DNA from: Pseudarthrobacter phenanthrenivorans Sphe3
Lineage (GTDB): Bacteria; Actinomycetota; Actinomycetes; Actinomycetales; Micrococcaceae
DNA: 64,000 nt
Assembly: GCF_000189535.1 (NCBI RefSeq)
Contig: NC_015145.1
Coordinates: forward strand, 248,001-312,000
Reading direction: 5' to 3'
Shown here: one piece after another, positions 42,991-52,520 of the stretch
Position numbering within the stretch: the first letter of the stretch is position 1
How the letters are laid out: the number at the start of each line of letters is the position of its first letter
Notes under the pieces: generated by a model
Seen by the model: only the letters and a program-made list of their open reading frames with translations
Databases searched by the model: none
Told to the model about the DNA's origin: nothing
Made by a program: the position numbers and the translations under genes

Positions 42991-43614
42991 ATGGAAAGCA
43001 TGACCCTCACCAGCTTCGCCCTCATCCGCCATGGCCAGACTGACTGGAACGCGCAGCGCCGGCTGCAGGGATCCACTGACATCCCGCTGAACGACGTCGG
43101 CCGTGCCCAGGCGCGTGACGCCGTCGCCGTTTTGTCCGCTTACGAATGGGACGCAGTGGTGTCCTCCCCGTTGAGCCGTGCCGCCGAGACAGCGGACCTG
43201 ATCGCCGAGGGGCTGGGGCTCGCCGACGTCCGGCGCATGCCGGAGCTGACCGAACGGAGCTTCGGACCGGCGGAGGGCATGCAGGCGGGGCCGGAACTGG
43301 ACGCGCTGCGCATCCCGGGCGGTTTCCGCGGCGCCGAAAGCGAGGACGAGGCTGCCGACCGGGGGCTGGCCGCCCTGGAGGCACTCGCCGAGGAATTCCG
43401 CGGCCGCCGCCTTCTCGTCGTCGCCCACGGGACCCTGCTGCGCGTGAGCCTCAGCCGCGCAGTGGGGAGCAAGCTCACGAGCATCGACAACGCAGTGCTG
43501 AACCTGGCGCACCACCACGCGATCGACGGCTGGCAGCTCGAATACTTCAACGGCGAGCCGGTGATGGCTGCCACCCAAAGCCAGGCTGTCCTGTCCGCAG
43601 GCGGCAGCAGCTAG
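42991..43614 (+). CDS. Histidine phosphatase (phosphoglycerate mutase-like)
   Basis: About 207 residues. LIRHGQTDWN holds the phospho-accepting His; SSPLSRAAET, LTERSFGPAEG and VVAHGTLLRV with the second His complete the pocket. The family includes phosphoglycerate mutase, CobC and general phosphatases; substrate unknown. It is probably co-transcribed with the HAD gene. ATG at 43000 is a possible alternative start. Its TAG overlaps the stop of the convergent gene. Confidence 0.88.
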   Translation: MESMTLTSFALIRHGQTDWNAQRRLQGSTDIPLNDVGRAQARDAVAVLSAYEWDAVVSSPLSRAAETADLIAEGLGLADVRRMPELTERSFGPAEGMQAGPELDALRIPGGFRGAESEDEAADRGLAALEALAEEFRGRRLLVVAHGTLLRVSLSRAVGSKLTSIDNAVLNLAHHHAIDGWQLEYFNGEPVMAATQSQAVLSAGGSS

Positions 43615-44210
43615 CGCACCTCAAGGATCATCGCCAGCAGCCGGGCGGCGGCCGGGCGGGCGGCATGCTCCTCGTTCCACTGCGCCCGGGCCACCGCCTT
43701 GCTCACAGCCTGCGTGGTGATCCCGAGTTCCTGGGCTACCGCCTTCTGCTGCCCGCGGACGCCGGGGGTCAGGAGGTCCAACACCCGCCATTCAGCCCCG
43801 GACCGGTCCCGCACAATGTGCCCCAGCAGCCGCAGCACGGCCTCGGCGTCGTGGGCAACATCGGCCAGCGGCCCTTCCACCGCCACCGGCACGCGCTCCT
43901 TGCTGCCGCGCAGGCGGTCAACGGCGCGCCGCGCGTAGACCAGGCCATGGCCGGAGGCGTCCTTGATCTGGTTGGGAAGCGGCTCATTGACAGGCCCGAC
44001 GCCGATCCCCACATACCAGGAACCGCACCTCAGCGCGATCAGGGCAGCTTCCACGGCCTGGTGCGGGCAGTCCACGATGCCCTGGACTTCGTCTTCCACC
44101 GAGCGGTCAAAGTCCAGGCGCGCAGGAATGTGCCGCAGGTCCTTGAGCAGCTGCGGCACCCGGTCACCATCGCGCCGGCTGTCGGTCTGGTTGATTGTCA
44201 GCGTGAACAT
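43611..44210 (-). CDS. SatD-like protein with C-terminal helix-turn-helix
   Basis: A 199-residue protein. The N-terminal two-thirds (TDSRRDGDRVPQLLKDL, SVEDEVQGIVD, GSWYVGIGVGPV) resembles the SatD family; the C-terminus has a helix-turn-helix (AVAQELGITTQAVSKAVARA). A DNA-binding regulator is likely; target unknown. ATG at 44210 is used; the frame extends to 44357 without support. It is divergent from the phosphoketolase gene and may control it. Confidence 0.7.
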   Translation of the reverse strand: MFTLTINQTDSRRDGDRVPQLLKDLRHIPARLDFDRSVEDEVQGIVDCPHQAVEAALIALRCGSWYVGIGVGPVNEPLPNQIKDASGHGLVYARRAVDRLRGSKERVPVAVEGPLADVAHDAEAVLRLLGHIVRDRSGAEWRVLDLLTPGVRGQQKAVAQELGITTQAVSKAVARAQWNEEHAARPAAARLLAMILEVR

Positions 44211-44343
44211 CTGAAACCAAAGACTACCCGCTGGTAGCAGTGGGGCAAGCGGGGTTGCCTCGGGCTGGCCCATCTGATGCGATGGGGGAACGGCTGCCGC
44301 CGGCGGATGCCGGACGGGCGGCGCACGCGACGTGAGGATGGCT

Positions 44344-46740
44344 ATGACCGGCAGCATGGGGCAGGACGAACTCGAACTCGTTGACCGCTGGTGGCGGGCC
44401 GCGAACTACCTTTCGGTGGGCCAGATCTACCTCCGCTCCAACGCGCTGCTCCGCGAGCCGCTGAAGCCGGAGCACACCAAATCCCGGCTGCTGGGGCACT
44501 GGGGCACCACTCCCGGGCTGAACTTCGTCTACGCCCACCTGAACCGCGCGATCCGCCGCGACTCAGCCGAGATGCTCTTCGTGGCCGGTCCCGGCCACGG
44601 CGGTCCCGCCGTCGTCGCCAATGCCTGGCTGGAGGGCACCTACTCGGAGATCTATGGCCATGTGGGCAACGACGGCGACGGCATGGCCGAGCTGTTCCGC
44701 CAGTTCTCCTACCCGGGCGGCATACCCAGCCACGCCGCGCCGGAGAGCCCCGGCTCCATCAATGAGGGCGGGGAACTCGGGTACTCCCTGGCCCACGCGT
44801 ACGGTGCTGTACTGGACAATCCCCAGGTGGTGGCCGCCGTCGTGATTGGCGACGGCGAGGCCGAAACCGGGCCGCTGGCCGCCAGCTGGCACTCCCACAA
44901 CTTCCTGGACCCGGCCACCGACGGCGCCGTGCTGCCCATCCTGCACCTGAACGGCTACAAGATCGCCAACCCCACGGTGCTCGCCCGCATGCCGGAAGCC
45001 CAGCTGGAGCAGTTGCTGCGCGGCTACGGACACGAACCGTACTTCGTCACCGTCAAGGACCCGGACAACACGGAACAGGCACACCAGGACTTCGCTGCGG
45101 CACTTGACGGCTGCCTTGCCGACATCCGGGCCATCCAGGACTCGCGGCGGACACCCCAGGGCGGACAGGACGTGCTGGACGTTGCGGGGCAGTCCGCGGA
45201 GGCGCCCCGCTGGCCCATGATCGTGCTGCGCTCGCCGAAAGGCTGGACCGGTCCCCGCTACGTGGACGGCCTCCAGGTCGAAGGCACCTGGCGCAGCCAC
45301 CAGGTGCCGCTGTCGGAGGTGCGGACCAACGGCGAACACCTCGCGCAGCTGGAAGAGTGGCTGCGGGGATACCGCCCGGAGGAACTGTTCGACGGCGACG
45401 GCAGGCTGCGTCCCGACGTCGCCGAGGCCGCGCCCACTGGCTCGTTCCGGATGAGCGCAACGCCGCACGCCAACGGCGGACTGCTGCGGAAGGCGCTGAA
45501 GCTCCCCGCCTATGGGGACCACGCCGTGGAGGTTGCGCGCGCAGGCACTGAACGGATCAGCCCCATGATCACGCTGGGATCCTGGATGCGCGACGTCATC
45601 TCCCTGAACATGGAGACGTTCCGGCTCTTCGGTCCTGACGAGACCGCCTCGAACCGGCTGCAGAACGTCTACGAAGTCACCGACAAGGTGTGGCAGTACC
45701 GGATTGACGACGCCGACGAGCACCTGGCGCGGTCAGGCCGGGTGATGGAGGTGCTCAGCGAACACCTGTGCCAGGGCTGGCTGGAAGGCTACCTCCTCAC
45801 CGGCCGCCACGGCGTCTTCAGCTGCTACGAGGCCTTCATCCACATTGTCGACTCCATGTTCAACCAGCATGCAAAGTGGCTGAAGGTGCACCGGCAGCTG
45901 CCGTGGCGCCAGCCGGTGGCCTCGCTGAACTACCTGCTGTCCTCGCACGTGTGGCAGCAGGACCACAACGGCTTCTCCCACCAGGACCCCGGGTTCATTG
46001 ACCATGCCGTGAACAAGAAGGCGGAGGTCATCAGGGTGTACCTTCCGCCGGACGCCAACACGCTGCTGTACATCATGCAGCACTGCCTGGCGTCCACGGA
46101 CTACGTCAACATCGTGGTCAGCGGCAAGCAGCCCTCGCCCACGTGGCTGGGCCCGGAAGACGCCGCAAACCATTGCCGCCGCGGCCTTGGGATCTGGCCT
46201 TTCGCAGGGTCGGAGGTGCCGGGTGAGGAGCCCGACGTCGTCCTCGCCTGTGCGGGCGACGTGCCCACGGTGGAGACGGTCGCGGCCGCGGAACTGCTGC
46301 GCGAGGGTGTGCCGGGCCTTAAGGTCCGCGTGGTGAACGTCGTGGACCTGATGCGGCTGCAGGATGAGAGCGAGCACCCGCACGGGCTGCCGTCACGGGA
46401 CTTCGACGGGATCTTCACCAACGACAAGCCCATCATCTTTGCCTACCACGGCTACCCTGCCCTGATCCACCGGCTGGCCTACCGCCGCTCCAACCAGGAG
46501 GGCCTGCACGTGCGCGGTTACAAGGAGGAGGGGACCACCACCACGCCGTTCGATATGGCCATGCTGAACGGGATCGACAGGTTCCAGCTGGCTATCGATG
46601 CTATCGACCGGGTGCCCGGGCTGGCCGAAAAGCACTCGCTCGTGCGGCAGGAGCTGCAGGACCGGCGGATGCGCGCCCGCCAGCACACCCGTATCCACGG
46701 CGAGGACCCGGAGGAGATCCGCAACTGGAAGCTCGGCTAA
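44344..46740 (+). CDS. xfp: Xylulose-5-phosphate/fructose-6-phosphate phosphoketolase
   Basis: A 798-residue ThDP enzyme. [32 protein letters not shown] (ThDP/Mg), [34 protein letters not shown] and a C-terminal [15 protein letters not shown] are family hallmarks. It splits xylulose 5-phosphate or fructose 6-phosphate to acetyl phosphate and an aldose phosphate. The ATG at 44344 has GAGG upstream; GTG 44332 and ATG 44338 are in frame. Full length and no frameshift. Confidence 0.95.
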   Translation: MTGSMGQDELELVDRWWRAANYLSVGQIYLRSNALLREPLKPEHTKSRLLGHWGTTPGLNFVYAHLNRAIRRDSAEMLFVAGPGHGGPAVVANAWLEGTYSEIYGHVGNDGDGMAELFRQFSYPGGIPSHAAPESPGSINEGGELGYSLAHAYGAVLDNPQVVAAVVIGDGEAETGPLAASWHSHNFLDPATDGAVLPILHLNGYKIANPTVLARMPEAQLEQLLRGYGHEPYFVTVKDPDNTEQAHQDFAAALDGCLADIRAIQDSRRTPQGGQDVLDVAGQSAEAPRWPMIVLRSPKGWTGPRYVDGLQVEGTWRSHQVPLSEVRTNGEHLAQLEEWLRGYRPEELFDGDGRLRPDVAEAAPTGSFRMSATPHANGGLLRKALKLPAYGDHAVEVARAGTERISPMITLGSWMRDVISLNMETFRLFGPDETASNRLQNVYEVTDKVWQYRIDDADEHLARSGRVMEVLSEHLCQGWLEGYLLTGRHGVFSCYEAFIHIVDSMFNQHAKWLKVHRQLPWRQPVASLNYLLSSHVWQQDHNGFSHQDPGFIDHAVNKKAEVIRVYLPPDANTLLYIMQHCLASTDYVNIVVSGKQPSPTWLGPEDAANHCRRGLGIWPFAGSEVPGEEPDVVLACAGDVPTVETVAAAELLREGVPGLKVRVVNVVDLMRLQDESEHPHGLPSRDFDGIFTNDKPIIFAYHGYPALIHRLAYRRSNQEGLHVRGYKEEGTTTTPFDMAMLNGIDRFQLAIDAIDRVPGLAEKHSLVRQELQDRRMRARQHTRIHGEDPEEIRNWKLG

Positions 46741-46747
46741 CCCCGCC

Positions 46748-47500
46748 TTAGGCGGGCAGCCCGTCCAGCCGGCCGGACGGCAGGTGGATCCAGCCTTCGC
46801 TGCGGGCGGCCGCAGCGTGGGCGCCATCGGCGGGCACGGTCAGTCCGACGGCGACGGCACGGGCTGTAAGGGAGGCGACGACGGCGTCAAACAGGTCGTC
46901 TGAGTCGGCCAGGCGGTCCTCGTGCCCGGCCAGGTCCAGCCACGGTGCCTGCTGCCGCAGGCTTCCGAGCAGGACGGCCAGGCGTTCCGCCTCTGAGGTG
47001 CCGCGTCCCTTGTAGCCGCGGGCACTCAGGCCCCAGAGTTTCAGGGAGGCAGCCGGGTAGACCTCTGCGAGGCGCCCGGACCCGTCCCGTGGCTGGGGCC
47101 CATGCAGGACCGCGATTTTGGCCTGGATCACCGCGCACCGCATGGCAGGATGCGCCAACCGGTCCGCCGAAACGCTGAGCGGGATCAGGCCGGTCCGGCT
47201 GGTCACAAACCGGTCCGTATCCCTGTAGGCCAGCAGCCGCCGCCCTTCGATCCCGTCATGCTCAAGGACCGGGCCGCCGTCGAAGTTCAGGTGCCCGGTG
47301 AGGAACGGGAGCAGTGCCTGCGGCCAGCCCACCGGGCAGTCGATCCCAGTCATGGCAGAGGTGCCGAACAGGTCCACGATCTCCTGGTCGCCGACGTCAA
47401 GCGCCAAGTGCGCCAGCCGCGCCGCGCCGCCGTCCCACTCGATCACCGCCGCAGCAGTCTTCTTCGTGGCGGCAGCAAGGTCCACGCCCAGGGTCCTCAC
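46748..47500 (-). CDS. DUF429 family protein (RNase H-like fold)
   Basis: A 250-residue protein. Conserved DUF429 points: GVDLAAATKKTA, GIDCPVGWP, VYPAASLKLWG and DSDDLFDAVVASLTARA, giving the acidic residues of an RNase H-like core. A nuclease role is predicted for the family but not shown. Start GTG at 47500; the nearest purine-rich site (GGAGG) is 15 bases upstream, so the start is uncertain. It ends 7 bp from the convergent phosphoketolase gene. Confidence 0.82.
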   Translation of the reverse strand: MRTLGVDLAAATKKTAAAVIEWDGGAARLAHLALDVGDQEIVDLFGTSAMTGIDCPVGWPQALLPFLTGHLNFDGGPVLEHDGIEGRRLLAYRDTDRFVTSRTGLIPLSVSADRLAHPAMRCAVIQAKIAVLHGPQPRDGSGRLAEVYPAASLKLWGLSARGYKGRGTSEAERLAVLLGSLRQQAPWLDLAGHEDRLADSDDLFDAVVASLTARAVAVGLTVPADGAHAAAARSEGWIHLPSGRLDGLPA

Positions 47501-47532
47501 CTGATGGTCACCATGCCTCCGGAGCTCCAGGC

Positions 47533-48894
47533 CTACACGGCCTGGTAGTGGAGGGCCCCGGGAATCCCGCCCTTTTCACCGAGCGAGTCTCCCCGCGCGA
47601 AACCGGCCCACAGGCTGCGCAGCTGCCGCCCGACGTCGTCGACGTCCTCCCACCGGGCACCGGCAATCAGACCTACCCCGTCCCACGTGCTGCGGTTGCC
47701 GAAGAGTAACGGGAGGTCGACCGTGTGGGCGGCCCCGTAAATGTTGCCGGGAGCATGCCAGTGCAGGACATACCGGTGGGCTCTTCCCCCGGCCCGGGTA
47801 TGCCGCCGGACGAATTTCCGGGCCGCCCTGCCGTAGACAGCCTCAGTGACCACCCTGTCAATGGCCCGGACGGCGGCCGTCCCTGCAACCGGGAGCCGGG
47901 CCAGCCGGCTGAGGTAAGGGCTGCGGGGGAGGAACAGCCGCGCTTCCTCGGATGTGTGCCCGATCAGCACCTCAATCTCCGGCGCGGAGCGGTTCCAGGC
48001 GGCTTCAATGTCGGCTTCCGCAGGCAGCGGTGCATGCCCGTACTGGGTACCGAACGGCATCGCGGCGAGCATCCCGAATTTCCGGGCCACCTGGGCTACG
48101 TGCCCCTCCCGTTCCACGACTTCCATCGCGGGAGTGTCCTCGGTGACGGCCTCAGCAACGATGCCCATGGCATGGTTCATTTTGGCCCTGCCACGGGAGA
48201 TGCCCAGGGGCGCGCTTTGGAGGATGGCCCGCTGGAAGAGCGACGGCGCTTCGGGTGTCGCCATCAAATGGGCGATCGCGTCACCCCCGGCGGACTGGCC
48301 AAACGCTGTTACTTTCCGGGAGTCCCCGCCGAACGCAGCGATGTTCCGCTGCACCCAGCGGAACGCCTCGAGCTGGTCCAGGAGCCCCAGGTTGGCCGGT
48401 CGGCCAGTGCGGGTAGCCAGGAAACCGAACAGTCCCAGCCGGTAGGTCACGGAAACCACCACCACACGGTTTTCGGCCACCAGCCTGGCCGGGTCGAAGA
48501 TGGCGAGGTCGCCCGAGCCGGTGGTGTACGAGCCGCCGTGGATCCACACCATCACCGGCAGCCGTTCGCCGTCAGCCAGATCGGCGGGCATGGTGATGGA
48601 GAGGTTCTGGCAGTCCTCGCTGCCCGGAAGTTCCCCGTACCGTGTGCCCAGGACGTCGTCCAGGAACGGTACCGGCCCCTGCGGACAGGCGGGTGCGGGC
48701 GAGGTCGCCGCGTACGGTTCAATCCAGTCCGGTGCGGGGACGGGAGGCTGGAAGCGTGCAGCCTTGGCGTAAGGGATGCCTGTTGCCCGGATTACCGTCC
48801 CGTCCCGCCGGCCACTGACCGGTCCGCAGGGAGGGTTGAACAAAAGACTTGAACTCAATCGTGGTTCGGAACGCACAATGCAACCATGCCACAT
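47533..48894 (-). CDS. Type B carboxylesterase
   Basis: About 453 residues of the alpha/beta hydrolase esterase-lipase family. GIPYAKAARFQPP, EDCQNLSITMP, the oxyanion hole WIHGGSYTTGS, the nucleophile elbow FGQSAGGDA, and YGAAHTVDLPLLFG with the catalytic His are visible. It hydrolyses carboxylic esters; no signal peptide is seen, so it is intracellular. ATG at 48894 or GTG at 48876 could start it; neither has a clear ribosome binding site. Confidence 0.9.
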   Translation of the reverse strand: MWHGCIVRSEPRLSSSLLFNPPCGPVSGRRDGTVIRATGIPYAKAARFQPPVPAPDWIEPYAATSPAPACPQGPVPFLDDVLGTRYGELPGSEDCQNLSITMPADLADGERLPVMVWIHGGSYTTGSGDLAIFDPARLVAENRVVVVSVTYRLGLFGFLATRTGRPANLGLLDQLEAFRWVQRNIAAFGGDSRKVTAFGQSAGGDAIAHLMATPEAPSLFQRAILQSAPLGISRGRAKMNHAMGIVAEAVTEDTPAMEVVEREGHVAQVARKFGMLAAMPFGTQYGHAPLPAEADIEAAWNRSAPEIEVLIGHTSEEARLFLPRSPYLSRLARLPVAGTAAVRAIDRVVTEAVYGRAARKFVRRHTRAGGRAHRYVLHWHAPGNIYGAAHTVDLPLLFGNRSTWDGVGLIAGARWEDVDDVGRQLRSLWAGFARGDSLGEKGGIPGALHYQAV

Positions 48895-48974
48895 CCTGGC
48901 AGGGAGTTTTGGGCGCGTATCCGGGCCTTCAGCACGCCGGAGGTAGCGGCATCTGCCCAACAACTCCTAAAGCA

Positions 48975-49018
48975 CGACGGCGGGTGCCCGGCTCTTGCGA
49001 ACCAGGCACCCGCCGTCG
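48975..49018 (-). terminator. Terminator of ppa
   Basis: CGACGGCGGGTGCC (48975-48988) and its exact complement (49005-49018), a 14-bp stem with a 16-base loop. It lies 25 bp after the ppa stop on the minus strand, followed by TGCTTT. Confidence 0.75.
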
Positions 49019-49043
49019 AGGTAGCTGCGGAGGCAGCCGGAAA

Positions 49044-49532
49044 TCAGTGGCCCGTGGGCACGTACCGCTTGATGGAGGCTTCCAGCTCGGCTTCGGCGGC
49101 AGCGCGGTCGCCCCAGCCTTCAGCCTTGACCCACTTGCCCGGCTCCAGGTCCTTGTAGCGGGTAAAGAAGTGCTCGATTTCCTTGATCAGGAACTCGTTG
49201 ACGTCGCTGACTTCCTGGATGTGGTCAAAGCGGGCATCCACGGGAACGCAGAGGATCTTGGCGTCGCCGCCGCCGTCGTCCGTCATGTTGAAGACGCCGA
49301 TGGGGCGGGACTCCACGATGACGCCCGGGTGCAGGTCGAAGTCCTGGAGGAGCACCAGTGCGTCCAACGGGTCGCCATCCTCGCCGAGGGTGTTTTCGAA
49401 GTAGCCGTAGTGCGTGGGGTACTGCATGGCGGTGAAGAGGACGCGGTCCAGGCGGACGCGGCCGGTCTCGTGGTCAACTTCATACTTGACGCGGGAACCC
49501 TTGGGGATCTCGATGGTCACGTCATGCTTCAT
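49044..49532 (-). CDS. ppa: Inorganic pyrophosphatase (family I)
   Basis: A 162-residue soluble enzyme. [11 protein letters not shown], the metal site [12 protein letters not shown] and [12 protein letters not shown] are conserved. It hydrolyses pyrophosphate from biosynthetic reactions. It stands alone, closed by a strong hairpin, and is divergent from the cell-wall carboxypeptidase gene across a 154-bp region that must hold both promoters. Confidence 0.96.
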   Translation of the reverse strand: MKHDVTIEIPKGSRVKYEVDHETGRVRLDRVLFTAMQYPTHYGYFENTLGEDGDPLDALVLLQDFDLHPGVIVESRPIGVFNMTDDGGGDAKILCVPVDARFDHIQEVSDVNEFLIKEIEHFFTRYKDLEPGKWVKAEGWGDRAAAEAELEASIKRYVPTGH

Positions 49533-49686
49533 GGAATGCTCCTCGGCAATTGCAGGGGGTTCGCGGCACTTCTGACGGGCAACAAAAAGGACTGTCGGTG
49601 CCGCCGACTATTATTGAGGATATAGCGAGAGGCCCTGGAATCAGGAACTTGTGGGGATATTTCAGGACTTGAGGACCGGCACCGGC

Positions 49687-51246
49687 ATGACCAAAGCAAC
49701 TGGCAGGGATCAGCGGCTCCGCCATATCCGGGAGGCCGCAGCCCGGGGCGCCACAGCCCTGAAGGGGTCCTGGCCGGGCATCTTGCTGGCTTCGCTCCTG
49801 GCAGTCCTTGCCATCCCCTCGGTGGCCCTGGTGGCCCCGGGGTTCCTTGGCCCCGAACCCCCTGCGTCCGCTCCGCCTCCGCCTGCCTGGCAGCAGGCGC
49901 CCGCCAGCCCCTCCGCCCGGCTGGGGCTGGAAACACCCCGCCCCTCGGCGGCGATTCCCGCGGAAGCGGCGGTGACTGCGCAGCTGGAGCCGCTGTTGAA
50001 GGCCGACGGCGGCGGCAACTTCACGGGGCTGGTCCAGGATGCGCTCACCGGCCAGGTACTTTTTGACCGCGGCGGTTCCGAGAACAGGGTGCCGGCCTCC
50101 AACCTGAAGCTGTTGACGGCCATTGCCGCCCTGCGGGCCCTGGGCCCGGACCACCGGTTCACCACCAAAGCCGTGGCCGGACCGAACCCGGGGCAGGTGG
50201 TCCTGGTGGGCGGCGGTGACGTACTGCTGGGGCCGGGGGAGTCAAACCCGGAACAAACCCTGGGGCGGGCAGGGCTTGCGACGCTGGCAGCGCAGACGGT
50301 GGCAGCCCTGCAGGCGGAAGGCCGCGCCGGGGAGATCAAGGTGCTGGTGGACGATTCCCTCTTCACCGGTCCCGCCCTGAACCCTGCATGGGAGAGCGGG
50401 GACGTGGCAGCCGGTGAAGTGGCCCCGCTGTACCCGCTGGCGCTGAATTCGGCCCGCTTCGATCCCGCGGTCACCACCGGCCCCCGCCCCCAGGACGCCG
50501 CGATCACCGCCGCGGAGGAATTCGCTGCCCGGCTGCGGACGGCAGGCGCCGCGGCGGGACTCACCGTGGCCGCCGCCGTCGAACGTTCACCCGGCCCGGC
50601 CCAGGCGGCAGGCGGGGACAGTTCAGGCCGGGACACTTCAGGCGGGGACAAGTCAGGCGGCGACACTGAGGAGCCAGCAGTGCTGGCGGAAGTGCAATCT
50701 GCCACTGTTGCAGAGCAGGTGAACCTGATGCTGCAGGACTCGGACAACTACCTTGCCGAAGCACTGGGCCGGCTGGCGGCGCTGGCTGGCGGCCTGCCGG
50801 GCAGCAACGACGGTGCCACGGCCGCCGTCCGCTCCCAGCTCGGGGAGGCAGGGCTGGTCACGGACGGCCTGAAGCTGGTGGACGTCTGCGGACTGGCCAT
50901 GGGGAACCAGGTTCCGGCGCGGCAGTTTTCCGAGGCCGTCCGGGCCATCACCTCCGGTCCGGACATCAGGCTCCGGGCCGCATTGGACGGCTTTCCGGTG
51001 GCCGGCCTTACCGGGACCCTGGATACGCGGTACGGCGGGGGCGCAACGGCGGGGGGAGCGGGGCTGGTGCGCGCCAAGACGGGCACTCTGAACACGGTCA
51101 TTGCCCTCAGCGGCTATGTGGTGGATGCCGACGGCCGTCTCCTGGTCTTCTCCTTTATCGGCAACGGGCTGACCCCCGGGGCGGCGGGCAACAAGGAGGC
51201 GCTGGACCGCGCCGCCACCGCGCTGGCAGGCTGCGGCTGCCGGTAG
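49687..51246 (+). CDS. dacB: D-alanyl-D-alanine carboxypeptidase/endopeptidase (PBP4, S13 family)
   Basis: A 519-residue protein with an N-terminal signal-anchor (GILLASLLAVLAIPSVALVA) and a Pro-rich spacer. The penicillin-binding motifs are SNLK (Ser138-Lys141), SDN (352-354) and KTG (464-466). It trims peptidoglycan stem peptides outside the membrane. Between the first two motifs is a tract of Gly/Ser/Asp repeats (GGDSSGRDTSGGDKSGGD). ATG at 49687 chosen; GTG at 49651 is possible. Confidence 0.92.
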   Translation: MTKATGRDQRLRHIREAAARGATALKGSWPGILLASLLAVLAIPSVALVAPGFLGPEPPASAPPPPAWQQAPASPSARLGLETPRPSAAIPAEAAVTAQLEPLLKADGGGNFTGLVQDALTGQVLFDRGGSENRVPASNLKLLTAIAALRALGPDHRFTTKAVAGPNPGQVVLVGGGDVLLGPGESNPEQTLGRAGLATLAAQTVAALQAEGRAGEIKVLVDDSLFTGPALNPAWESGDVAAGEVAPLYPLALNSARFDPAVTTGPRPQDAAITAAEEFAARLRTAGAAAGLTVAAAVERSPGPAQAAGGDSSGRDTSGGDKSGGDTEEPAVLAEVQSATVAEQVNLMLQDSDNYLAEALGRLAALAGGLPGSNDGATAAVRSQLGEAGLVTDGLKLVDVCGLAMGNQVPARQFSEAVRAITSGPDIRLRAALDGFPVAGLTGTLDTRYGGGATAGGAGLVRAKTGTLNTVIALSGYVVDADGRLLVFSFIGNGLTPGAAGNKEALDRAATALAGCGCR

Positions 51247-51317
51247 AGGCCAGGACTCCCGCCGGAAGGTTCGCCGGTCAGCGAACTTAAGGACTATCCA
51301 CACCCTGCTGTGTTCTG

Positions 51318-52460
51318 ATGGGAACCATGGAGTCCACTGCACGCGAGTCGTCAGCCCAGACGTTGTCCGCCACGGCACAGTCCCTGATCAATTGGGACCT
51401 CGCCGCCTCCACTGCCGCGCGGCTGGCGCCGGCCGGTCCTGTGCTGAACCAGGCTGCCATCAGCGAAGCCGTGGACAGCCTGCGCCGCCTGGCTGATGTC
51501 TCGGTGGAACACGTCCACCACATCACCGGGCTGGAAGCCGCCCGCGACCTGCGCGATTCCTCCGTGCTGGTGGTGGACCGGGCGTCCTGGGCCAAGGCCA
51601 ACACCCAGAGCTTTGCCGTGATGCTCAAGCCGGCCATGGAAAAGATGCTGGAAAACCGGAGCGGCACCCTCAGCCCCACCGCCGCGAGCGTCAGCGGGGC
51701 CATCACCGGCAGCCAGCTGGGCGCCGTCCTGGCGTTCCTGGCCAGCAAAGTGCTGGGCCAGTACGATCCCTTCGCCGCCCTCGCCGACGGTTCCACCGCC
51801 CCCGCTGCCGGCAGGCTCCTGCTGGTTGCCCCGAACATCGTCTCCGTTGAGCGCGAACTCAACGTCACGCCGGAGGATTTCCGCCTCTGGGTATGCCTCC
51901 ACGAGCAGACCCACCGTGTGCAGTTCGCCGCCGCGCCCTGGCTCCGGCACCACATGCTGGAGCAGATCGACCAGCTCAGCGTGCACCTGCTGGGGAACGT
52001 CGATTCGCTCATGGAACGGGCCACCGCCGCGGCACGGTCGCTGAAGGACCGTACCGCCTCCGGCAACACGCCGGGCCGCGGCGCCATCCTTGACCTCCTC
52101 CAGGATCCCGAGGAAAAGGCCGCCATTTCGCACCTCACCGCCGTGATGAGCCTCCTGGAAGGCCACGCCAACGTGGTGATGGATGCCGTGGATGCCAGCA
52201 TCATCCCGTCCGTGAAAACCATCCGCCAGCGGTTCAACGACCGGGGCAAGGACCGCGGCGTGATCGAGAAGTTCATCCGCAGCCTGCTGGGCCTCGATGC
52301 CAAGATGCGCCAGTACTCGGACGGGGCCAGGTTCGTGCGCGCCGTGGTGGACGTGGCGGGGATGGAGGGCTTCAACAGGGTCTGGGAGTCTGCCGACCAC
52401 CTGCCCACCGAGCCTGAGATCCACGACGCCAAGCTGTGGCTTGAGCGGATGGGACTCTGA
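51318..52460 (+). CDS. Zinc-dependent metalloprotease (DUF2342, F420-biosynthesis-associated type)
   Basis: A 380-residue protein with the metal motif WVCLHEQTHRVQF (HExxH) and, further on, SLLEGHANVVMD with the third ligand. Conserved also are VAPNIVSVERELN and LGLDAKMRQYSDG. The family is almost restricted to Actinobacteria and is found, as here, between dacB and tilS; its substrate is unknown. Its stop codon is followed directly by the tilS TTG start. ATG at 51327 is an alternative. Confidence 0.87.
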   Translation: MGTMESTARESSAQTLSATAQSLINWDLAASTAARLAPAGPVLNQAAISEAVDSLRRLADVSVEHVHHITGLEAARDLRDSSVLVVDRASWAKANTQSFAVMLKPAMEKMLENRSGTLSPTAASVSGAITGSQLGAVLAFLASKVLGQYDPFAALADGSTAPAAGRLLLVAPNIVSVERELNVTPEDFRLWVCLHEQTHRVQFAAAPWLRHHMLEQIDQLSVHLLGNVDSLMERATAAARSLKDRTASGNTPGRGAILDLLQDPEEKAAISHLTAVMSLLEGHANVVMDAVDASIIPSVKTIRQRFNDRGKDRGVIEKFIRSLLGLDAKMRQYSDGARFVRAVVDVAGMEGFNRVWESADHLPTEPEIHDAKLWLERMGL

Positions 52461-52520
52461 TTGCCTGACGCCACTTTGCCTGACGCCACGTTGCCGGACG
52501 CGGCCGTGCCTGACGTGCCC
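52461..52520 (+). repeat. 15-bp tandem repeat at the tilS start
   Basis: Units TTGCCTGACGCCACT, TTGCCTGACGCCACG, TTGCCGGACGCGGCC and GTGCCTGACGTGCCC, each starting with a potential start codon in the same frame. Confidence 0.75.
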
